Assembly (NCBI RefSeq): GCF_002160255.1
Contig: NZ_NFKF01000002.1
Location: 1 to 64,000, forward strand
Length of the DNA: 64,000 bases
DNA from: Olsenella sp. An188
GTDB lineage: Bacteria; Actinomycetota; Coriobacteriia; Coriobacteriales; Atopobiaceae
Direction of reading: 5' to 3'
Made by a program: the position numbers and the translations under genes
In this document: piece by piece, positions 58,282 to 64,000 of the stretch
Numbering within the stretch: position 1 is the stretch's first letter
Layout of the letters: every line of letters begins with the position of its first letter
The notes under the pieces: generated by a model
The model's input: the letters and a program-made list of their open reading frames with translations, nothing else
What the model was told of the DNA's origin: nothing
Databases searched by the model: none

Positions 58282-59472
58282 TCACTCCCCCGGTTCCGGC
58301 GAGGCGCCCTCCCCGTCGCGATTCATCCGCTCGGCGTAGTCGCGAGCCCGCTCAAGCTGCTCGCTCAGCACGTCAATCGTCTTGGCGAAGGACTCGTTGG
58401 CCTGCTCGCGGAACCTGTCGATGCCGTCGAGCGTCGAGAAGACCGCGTCGTATGCGCGCCTCAGCGTCTCGGGCGAGACGCCGCTCGAGACGGCCTGCTG
58501 CTGCGTGCGCAGGGAGTTCTCCTGCAGCAGCTTGCTCGTGCGGTCGATCATGGCGTCGGTGGTCCTGTTGACGGCGTCGATCTGGTCGAGCACGAGCTTC
58601 TGGTTCTCGAGCGACTGCGCGACGATCACGGCGGTGCGCAGCGCGGTCACCGTGGTGGTCTTGGCGCGCTCGACGCCTCGGACCAGCTGGTCGTTGTTCT
58701 GCTGGATGATCCCCATCGAGAGGTAGGCCTGGATGGTCACCGCCGCCTGGGTCTGCACGTCCTGGCGGCGCTGACGCACGGCGAACAGCGCGTCGCGCTC
58801 GAGCGAGGCGGCGAGCTCGGCGTTGCCCGCGGCCCGCTCGCGCTCGATGCGCTCCACGAGAGCGTCGTCGATGCCGGTCAGCAGCTCGTAGGCGCGCCTC
58901 AGGGTCCCGAGGTTGCCCCAGAGGCTGCGCCGCTCCACGTTGAGGGCGGCGTTGTCCTTGCGCAGCAGGTCCTGCCCCTTGCCGAGCGCGAGCAGAATCG
59001 CGTTGAGCTGGCCCTGGTTGGACTCGTAGCGCCGGAAGTAGCGCCTCACGCGACTCGCGAGGGGCAGCGCCCCCAGCAGGCGCTCAGCGAAGGTGTCCTC
59101 GCCCGGCGCGAGCTCGTCGACCTCGTTGCGCAGGTCGACGAGGCTCCTGGAGACCTCCTGCTGCGCTCCCCCGGACCTGGACGTGGCCAGGGACTGCTCG
59201 AGGAAGCGGCTCGAGGTGCTGCTGGTCTCGCGAAAGGCGTCGGCGCCCACCTCGTAGATGGCGTCGACCTCCTGCTTGAACTCGAGGCTCTGGGGCGGCA
59301 GAGTCGCCACGCGCGCGACCCAGGAGCCGGCGTTGTCGCTCAGGCGCCGGAGCTCCGCGGCGTCAGGGGCGGGCACCTGCGAGAGCGCGCCCTCGACGCG
59401 CACCGGCTCGGGCGCCGGGGTCGCCTCGAGGTCGAAGCGGTCATCGGGCGCGCTGAGAAGGTCATCGGACAT
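58282..59472 (-). CDS. TelA family toxic anion resistance protein
   Basis: A 396-residue, almost wholly helical cytoplasmic protein of the TelA/KlaA family. Typical blocks are SLWGNLGTLRRAYELLTGID, VERIERERAAGNAELAASLE and QTQAAVTIQAYLSMGIIQQN, followed by LVRGVERAKTTTVTALRTAV and a terminal coiled-coil segment. The family was named from tellurite resistance but is now linked to envelope stress. It is last in a four-gene minus-strand group (solute-binding-like, VWA, XpaC-like, TelA), a pairing with XpaC seen in many Gram-positives. ATG at 59472 has AAAGGAGACCCC upstream. Confidence 0.9.
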   Translation of the reverse strand: MSDDLLSAPDDRFDLEATPAPEPVRVEGALSQVPAPDAAELRRLSDNAGSWVARVATLPPQSLEFKQEVDAIYEVGADAFRETSSTSSRFLEQSLATSRSGGAQQEVSRSLVDLRNEVDELAPGEDTFAERLLGALPLASRVRRYFRRYESNQGQLNAILLALGKGQDLLRKDNAALNVERRSLWGNLGTLRRAYELLTGIDDALVERIERERAAGNAELAASLERDALFAVRQRRQDVQTQAAVTIQAYLSMGIIQQNNDQLVRGVERAKTTTVTALRTAVIVAQSLENQKLVLDQIDAVNRTTDAMIDRTSKLLQENSLRTQQQAVSSGVSPETLRRAYDAVFSTLDGIDRFREQANESFAKTIDVLSEQLERARDYAERMNRDGEGASPEPGE

Positions 59473-59552
59473 GGGGTCTCCTTTCATGGGGGCAGGTGGG
59501 GTCGGGCGGCAGGCGCGCCCGCGGCCGCGAGGCGGTCGGGCCACGCGGGACG

Positions 59553-60218
59553 TCAGCTCACGTCGAGCTCGCTCGGGCGGTGCCCGAGGCGCTGCCTCAG
59601 GTAGTCGGCGCCGGTCTCGATCTGGGTGGAGGCGCCCTCCACAATGCGCGCGCGCACGAGGTCGAGCGCGCCCGCCACGTCGGCGCACTGCCCGTCGAGC
59701 GCCGTGACGTTGCGGCGCGCGCGAGAGCTCGCGCGCCCGCCGAAGCCGAGGTAGCGCACGTTGGTGACGAGCTGCTCCCAGGCGCCCGGCAGCCAGGTTG
59801 TCGCGAGCGAGAGCACGAGGCGACGGTCCTCCTCCGCCCCGGCGGACGCGAGCTCGGGCAGGCCCACGAGCTCGACCATGGACGCCACGAGGGCGCGAAG
59901 GGACTCGGCCTCGGCGGCGATGCCCCGGGGCTCGTCCGCCGCGCACGCTCCCTCGATGCGTGCCGCCATCTCGTTCACGGCCTCCGCGGACTCCTTGAGG
60001 GCGGGGTCGGCGCCCACGAGCGCCTCAAGGTCAATGGCAGCCACGTGGCTCGGCATGTTGAGCGAGGTGAGCAGCAGCCACGACCCAGCCGACATGAGGG
60101 CGCCCGCCGCGATGAGCCCCACGCGGGCAGCGACGCCCGCGACGAGAAGGGCGGCGCCGCAGAAGACCGCGAGGACCGCCACGGACACCCCGATCGCCAT
60201 GACCCTCTCGCCCCGCAT
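59553..60218 (-). CDS. XpaC-like membrane-anchored helical protein
   Basis: A 221-residue protein. Two hydrophobic helices (about residues 7-28 and 30-50) form a hairpin anchor; the rest is helical and cytoplasmic, with the segment TTWLPGAWEQLVTNVRYLGF near 140. Size, topology and position next to telA fit the XpaC (5-bromo-4-chloroindolyl phosphate hydrolysis) family, although sequence similarity is weak by eye. It may anchor TelA to the membrane. ATG at 60218 follows GAGCGGGAGGG. The call is based mostly on context. Confidence 0.6.
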   Translation of the reverse strand: MRGERVMAIGVSVAVLAVFCGAALLVAGVAARVGLIAAGALMSAGSWLLLTSLNMPSHVAAIDLEALVGADPALKESAEAVNEMAARIEGACAADEPRGIAAEAESLRALVASMVELVGLPELASAGAEEDRRLVLSLATTWLPGAWEQLVTNVRYLGFGGRASSRARRNVTALDGQCADVAGALDLVRARIVEGASTQIETGADYLRQRLGHRPSELDVS

Positions 60219-60266
60219 CGATCCCTCCCGCTCTCTCTCCTCGCCCGACCCGGCACCCGCCCTCGT

Positions 60267-61880
60267 CTACAGATAGCCGCGGATCTCCTTGAAGGCGGCG
60301 GTGAGGTCCCCGTCCGCCGCGTCGAAGACGCGCCCGCCCGTGAGCTCGACGAGCTGCTCCATCTCATCCCTGCTCGCCTCGCCGAACAAGATCGCGTACA
60401 CCGGGATGCCATGGACCTCGGGCGTGGCCTCATACCATGACCTGAACGCGGCGAGGTCCGGCGACTCGAGGTTCTCGCCGTCCGAGAAGAGCACGACGGA
60501 GGTCACGTTCGCGTCGGAGCGGGTCCGTGCCGCAAGCTCGAGGGAACGCTCGAGCGTCCCGTAGATCGCGGTACTGCCGGACGCGACGAGCCCCCGGACG
60601 TAGTCGCCCACGTCGGAGAGGTTCCCGTCCTCGCCGACCGTGATGTCGCGCTCGTCCTTGACCGAGGTGGCGAACTCCACAAAGTGCACCGTCTCGCGCG
60701 GCTGGAAGGTCAGAAGCGAGCCCGTCCCCTCGGCGCCCGTGTCCGTGAGCGAGCCGAGCGCCGCCTTGAGGGCGTCGAGCCGCGAACCCTCCATCGAGCC
60801 CGAGGTGTCGATCTGGAAGACCATGTTGGCGGGCTTGCGCACGTCGGAGACCCAGCTCGAGAGCAGCGCCCTCACCGTCTCGAGGCGGTTGGGGAAGGGG
60901 ATCTCGAAGGCCTCCGTGGCGTCGTCGGCCGTGGTGGCGTCGGTCCGGCGCAGCGTCTCGTCGGCGATGCGCCGCTGGACGTCGTCGCGCCGCAGGTAGT
61001 CCACGAGCGCGCGGTAGGCCGCCTCGGCCCGGTCGCCACGGCCCGAGAGCAGCGTGAGCGGGTAGTCGGCGGTGATGACGCCGTCCTGGGGGATCACCTC
61101 GACGAGGCCGGGGTCCGCCAGGACCAGGGACTCGTAGTTGAAGACGCCGTCCACCGCCGAGGGGTCGTTGCCGTAGGCGTCCATGAGCCAGCCCGACGAG
61201 CCGCTCGTGAGCGCCTGTCCCTGCGCGAAGCGCGTGAGGTCCGCGGCCACCGTCTCGACGTCGTCGGCGGTGATGGCCGCACCCGTGCCCGAGAGCGCCG
61301 TGGCGAGCTCCACGAGCGCCGAGAAGCCGCTGTTGGACGAGACCGGGCTCGACATGCCGTAGCGGAACTCCCCCGAGGCGGCGGCGTCGACGACCTCGGC
61401 CCACGTCGGGCTCCGCTCGTCCCAGCCCAGCTCGGCGGCGCGATCGGCCCGCACGCCCAGCACGACGGGCGTGCGCATGATCGACGTCTCCTGGCTCACG
61501 AGCGAGCCCTTCTCGTCGAAGAGCGACATGTAGGCGTTTGACGGGAACCACGTGGCGTCGTAGTCGCCCTCGCCCGCCATCACGGCCTCCGTGCCGTCGA
61601 GCGTGCCCATGTACTCGAGTTCGACCGTGATGCCGAGCTCGTCCTGGGCGTCCTCGAGGATGCCCTCCATGTCCTTGACCTCGGACCCGGCGAGCACGCG
61701 AAGCGTGGCGCCGTCGACGGAGGGGCCGTCACCGCCCGACGCCCCCTGGGTCGCGGGAACGTCATCGGCGGGCTCGTCGGGCGCCGAGCAGGCGGGTAGC
61801 GCGAGCGCGCTCGCGATGGCACAGAGCAGGGCGAGAAGGACGACGAGGGCGCGGCGACGCGGGGCGGGTGCTGGTCTCAT
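60267..61880 (-). CDS. Lipoprotein with solute-binding-like and von Willebrand factor A domains
   Basis: A 537-residue surface lipoprotein. The signal peptide ends in the lipobox LPAC at about residues 28-31. Residues 55-320 look like a periplasmic solute-binding fold (TLRVLAGSEVKDMEGILEDA, then YDATWFPSN). From about 343 a VWA domain follows, with the MIDAS motif VFQIDTSGSMEGSRLDALK, the Thr-site segment VASGSTAIYG and VVLFSDGENLESPD. Fusion of a ligand-binding part to a metal-dependent adhesion module suggests a sensor or assembly factor on the outside. It is 17 bp from the upstream gene. ATG 61880 follows GAGGGGAGAAGAACC, a one-base variant of the octamer. Confidence 0.87.
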   Translation of the reverse strand: MRPAPAPRRRALVVLLALLCAIASALALPACSAPDEPADDVPATQGASGGDGPSVDGATLRVLAGSEVKDMEGILEDAQDELGITVELEYMGTLDGTEAVMAGEGDYDATWFPSNAYMSLFDEKGSLVSQETSIMRTPVVLGVRADRAAELGWDERSPTWAEVVDAAASGEFRYGMSSPVSSNSGFSALVELATALSGTGAAITADDVETVAADLTRFAQGQALTSGSSGWLMDAYGNDPSAVDGVFNYESLVLADPGLVEVIPQDGVITADYPLTLLSGRGDRAEAAYRALVDYLRRDDVQRRIADETLRRTDATTADDATEAFEIPFPNRLETVRALLSSWVSDVRKPANMVFQIDTSGSMEGSRLDALKAALGSLTDTGAEGTGSLLTFQPRETVHFVEFATSVKDERDITVGEDGNLSDVGDYVRGLVASGSTAIYGTLERSLELAARTRSDANVTSVVLFSDGENLESPDLAAFRSWYEATPEVHGIPVYAILFGEASRDEMEQLVELTGGRVFDAADGDLTAAFKEIRGYL

Positions 61881-61898
61881 GGTTCTTCTCCCCTCGCG

Positions 61899-63080
61899 CT
61901 AGTAGAGCGCCTCGATGGTCTGGAGCATGGCGTCGGCCACCTCGTAGCTGGGGGCCTGCGTGGCGTCGATGAAGGTCCCGTCCTCCGCGTACCCGGTGAG
62001 GGACGCCCCGCTCACCGTCTCGGCGAAGGCGGCCGAGTTGGCGCCGTTGAGCCTGAAGCCGTGCCGCGCGATGACGCGCGCCATGTCGGCGTCGTTCTCG
62101 AGGACGTCCTGGACCCGCTGGCCGGCCTCCGAGAAGGCCACGACCACGTGGTCCGAGAAGATCGTGGGCGAGGGGTAGCAGATCCTCATAGACGAGGTCA
62201 CGCGGGCGGGCTCGTTCATCTGCGCCTCGAGGTACTGGCTCTCGTAGATGAGGGTGAGCGGCTGGTTCATGGGCCCCTTGGAGAGGAAGGATTCCCACGG
62301 CCCCGAGGAGGACGACTGCGAGTACCCCTGGTCGAGGAAGAGGCGGGCGAGCGAGTCGGAGGCCTGCCACCGGGCGGCGTCCTCGCTCGTCACGACCGCG
62401 TTGCCGTTGAGCACGTAGCTCGCGAGGCACAGGTACATGAGCGCCGAGTTCGAGGAGCGCACGTCGGTCGTGGTGACCATGACGTTTCGGCTCGAGGGGT
62501 ACGCGTCCGACCCGACGAGGTCCGTCCAGCGCCTGCCCTCCGCCACGGCATCGAGGTAGGCCGCCATGTCGAGGTACCACACGCCGTCGCGCTGCTCCGC
62601 GATGCCGTTCTGCGACAGGACGTCGAGGGCGGCGTCGCCCGTCGCCAGGGCGAGCGGCGAGTAGAAGGGCCGGGTGGTGGAGAGGACCGCGTCCCCGTGG
62701 ACGTCGGCGAGGTGCGCGGCGGCGATCTCCGAGGAGGGGGAGGCGAAGTCCGCCTCCTCGATGCCGGGGCGCTCCGCCATGGCCCAGGAGCCCGAGGTCG
62801 TGACCTGCACGTCGAGGCCGTAGCGGGCGAAGATGGCCCGGGCCTCGGGGTCGGCGAAGAGAGACTCCTTCTCCGAGCCGATGACCCCTCGGACGACGGT
62901 GAGCTCCTCGGCCTGGTCGGTCGAAGGCTCGGGGGACGGAGAGCCCCCGCCCGACTCGCCGGACAGGAGCGCGATGGCGCCCGCCACCACGACCGCGGCG
63001 ACGATGAGGGCCACGCCGGCGATCAGCGTCTTGGCTCGAGCTCCCACGCCACCTCCCCCACCTGAACGCATCCTTACCAC
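61899..63080 (-). CDS. Membrane-anchored solute-binding-like protein
   Basis: A 393-residue protein with an N-terminal membrane anchor (about 17-40), a Ser/Pro linker and a large extracytoplasmic domain resembling type 2 periplasmic binding proteins (PEARAIFARYGLDVQVTTSG near 78, then SPLALATGD, and STTRPFYSPLA). The same fold appears in the next protein, so the two may work together. The start is uncertain: GTG 63080 or ATG 63071; neither has a strong site. Four 11-bp direct repeats lie 48-91 bp upstream. First gene of the TelA group. The ligand is unknown. Confidence 0.75.
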   Translation of the reverse strand: MVRMRSGGGGGVGARAKTLIAGVALIVAAVVVAGAIALLSGESGGGSPSPEPSTDQAEELTVVRGVIGSEKESLFADPEARAIFARYGLDVQVTTSGSWAMAERPGIEEADFASPSSEIAAAHLADVHGDAVLSTTRPFYSPLALATGDAALDVLSQNGIAEQRDGVWYLDMAAYLDAVAEGRRWTDLVGSDAYPSSRNVMVTTTDVRSSNSALMYLCLASYVLNGNAVVTSEDAARWQASDSLARLFLDQGYSQSSSSGPWESFLSKGPMNQPLTLIYESQYLEAQMNEPARVTSSMRICYPSPTIFSDHVVVAFSEAGQRVQDVLENDADMARVIARHGFRLNGANSAAFAETVSGASLTGYAEDGTFIDATQAPSYEVADAMLQTIEALY

Positions 63081-63408
63081 AACGATACGTCCGGGGAGGG
63101 TGCGCGGGCGGGCGCCGGGGGCGAGCCTTGCGCGAGCATTACGCGGGCCTTACGCGAGCGTGACGCGCCCGCGCGGCCGGGCGGGGGCGTGCGGTCGCGC
63201 CTTCCATACGACGCAACCGGCCCGGCGGGCCGCCCGCGGCGATTCGACATAGTCCGCCCCAAGCGCACGGCTTCGCCCCCGATTTCGTACGTTCGGCGCG
63301 GGACAATGCCAGAGGCATGTCAGCGCGGGGCAATGCCAGAGGCACGTCGGTGCGGCGCGTGCCGGGTGCGGCGAGCGCGCGCCAGCGGGGTCCCGCCCGA
63401 CGCCCCGC
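63081..63408. promoter_or_regulatory. Regulatory gap with four 11-bp direct repeats and a separate tandem repeat
   Basis: Units TTGCGCGAGCA, TTACGCGGGCC, TTACGCGAGCG and TGACGCGCCCG follow each other without gaps at 63128, 63139, 63150 and 63161, one per helical turn. Such 11-bp phased direct repeats are typical of PhoB/OmpR-type response regulator sites. They lie upstream of the solute-binding-like gene. Further on, a 26-base unit occurs twice (63296-63321 and 63323-63348; 24 of 26 identical), each with the palindrome TGCC-aga-GGCA. No gene is visible. Confidence 0.6.
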
Positions 63409-64000
63409 CTAGCCCAGCAGCGCCATGACCTGGCGCTTGGCGGCGAGGTACTCGTCGGTGAGCTCGAAGCTCTCGCTGGCAACGCGGTTCACGGGCACGA
63501 TGCCCGCCACATGGCTCGGCTCGCCCGCGGCAGGCGCTCCAGCGAGCACGTAGATCCGGCTCGCCATCGAGACGGCCTCGTCCACGTCGTGCGTGATGAC
63601 GAGCGCGGAGAGCCCCAGCTCGGCCGCCACGCCGACGAACCAGCGGCGCACGTCCGTGCGCGTGAGGGCGTCAAGCGCCGAGAAGGGCTCATCGAGCAGC
63701 GTCACGTCAGCGCCCATGAGATAGGTGCGCAGGAACGCCGCGCGCTGGCGCATGCCGCCGGAGAGCTCGCTCGGCCACTTGAGCTCGCAGCCCGCGAGGC
63801 CGAAGCGCTCAAAGAGCGGGGCGGCCTTCTCGCGCGCGTCGGCCCCCCTCATGCCCGCGAGCACGAGCGGCAGGCACACGTTGTCGATGATGCGGCGGCT
63901 CGGCAGCAGGAGGTCCTTCTGCAGCATGTAGCTCACGCGACCCGGCCGGCCGGTCACGTCCTCGCCATGCAGGAGGACGTGGCCGGCCACGGGGGTCGTC
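63409..64000 (-). CDS. ABC transporter ATP-binding protein (nitrate/taurine/sulfonate type), partial
   Basis: The last 197 residues of an ABC importer ATPase whose start lies beyond the window, so Walker A is not seen. The Q-loop region is VSYMLQKDLLLPSRRIIDNV, the signature LSGGMRQRAAFLRTYLMG and Walker B VTLLDEPFSALDALTR, followed by the switch His in VITHDVDEAVSMA. These features match the SsuB/TauB/NrtD family, which drives uptake of sulfonates, nitrate or pyrimidine precursors. The permease and binding protein should lie to the right of this window. Confidence 0.9.
   Translation of the reverse strand, partial: TTPVAGHVLLHGEDVTGRPGRVSYMLQKDLLLPSRRIIDNVCLPLVLAGMRGADAREKAAPLFERFGLAGCELKWPSELSGGMRQRAAFLRTYLMGADVTLLDEPFSALDALTRTDVRRWFVGVAAELGLSALVITHDVDEAVSMASRIYVLAGAPAAGEPSHVAGIVPVNRVASESFELTDEYLAAKRQVMALLG

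Larger units (their letters stand above)
336..61837. repeat. Dispersed octamer GGCGAGAA/TTCTCGCC (about 45 copies)
   Basis: By-eye list of first bases, GGCGAGAA on plus: 336, 4651, 4699, 5197, 5947, 6616, 10393, 15187, 17969, 20529, 21199, 23517, 24302, 31541, 32726, 32942, 45392, 46242, 48415, 51433, 55985, 61830. TTCTCGCC on plus: 3438, 4970, 11881, 11990, 14392, 15121, 15214, 15875, 18155, 18805, 20703, 21496, 25300, 43858, 45546, 45701, 49007, 49458, 51331, 51464, 56128, 57503, 60472. Ten copies extend to GGCGAGAARAAC, nearly all between genes or at gene edges. The two orientations are about equal. Function unknown. Confidence 0.85.

Noticed and set aside
336-61837. Octamer as a Chi- or KOPS-type polar motif
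   Set aside because: The two orientations are about equal over 64 kb, whereas Chi and KOPS are strongly skewed to one strand. A full-genome test is still needed.
1-64000. tRNA, rRNA, riboswitch or insertion sequence
   Set aside because: No cloverleaf, rRNA segment or T-box-like leader was recognised, and no transposase or paired terminal repeats were seen. Covariance-model searches could not be run.

Overview
The window comes from a G+C-rich (about two thirds G+C by eye), fermentative actinobacterium, most likely a Coriobacteriia member of the Olsenella/Atopobium type. The evidence is the combination of a soluble group-B-like [FeFe] hydrogenase, a SufCBDSU operon with an Rrf2 regulator, a glycyl-radical enzyme, a de novo NAD operon, a PepV/Sapep-like dipeptidase and an M18 aminopeptidase, with tight ATGA/GTGA gene overlaps. 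Species cannot be fixed without a search.

Layout. 1-5.5 kb: the start of a GH1 glucosidase, its divergent GntR regulator, a membrane protein, a ROK sugar kinase, a hemolysin III family protein and an M20 dipeptidase. 5.5-10.3 kb (minus): a membrane protein, then the nadA-nadB-nadC-niaR operon with a visible promoter/operator. 10.6-15.2 kb: a MarR regulator and a heterodimeric ABC exporter. 15.2-24.3 kb (minus): cell-wall enzymes (polysaccharide deacetylase, PcsB-type hydrolase), a nucleoid-associated protein, the hydrogenase, a pseudouridine synthase, hisS and a BASS transporter. 24.4-33.9 kb: an A+T-richer accessory island with an archaeal-type ATPase/nuclease fusion, an unknown protein, two unlisted mini-genes divergent from an AAA+ ATPase/subtilisin-like protease pair, a DinJ/YafQ-like toxin-antitoxin pair, and decayed dTDP-rhamnose genes. 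33.9-45.3 kb (minus): an exopolysaccharide operon led by two NusG/LoaP-like antiterminator genes, the first carrying a nine-G tract. 45.8-51.3 kb: the SUF iron-sulfur operon. 51.5-58.3 kb: fructose-bisphosphate aldolase, an anchored protein with an acidic tail, M18 aminopeptidase, a transaldolase-like aldolase, and a truncated glycyl-radical enzyme gene fused head-to-head to a truncated DeoR gene. 58.3-64 kb (minus): a TelA/XpaC-like/VWA/solute-binding-like gene set and an ABC ATPase leaving the window.

Two sequence-level patterns are not explained by genes. First, the octamer GGCGAGAA (either strand) occurs about 45 times by eye, against roughly 2-3 expected from base composition, often extended to GGCGAGAARAAC between genes; it is missing from 25.3-31.5 kb and 32.95-43.85 kb, the accessory island and most of the polysaccharide locus. 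Second, several intergenic gaps hold palindromic repeat units with a 61-62 bp period (about 21.3, 45.5, 51.3 and probably 56.0 kb). Arm sequences differ by locus, but the octamer or a near match lies in or beside the unit loops.

Likely working links: NiaR controls NAD synthesis; Rrf2 probably controls SUF; LoaP-type factors probably allow long-range transcription of the polysaccharide operon; the AAA+/protease pair with its divergent peptides looks like a conflict or stress module. All counts and alignments here were made by eye.
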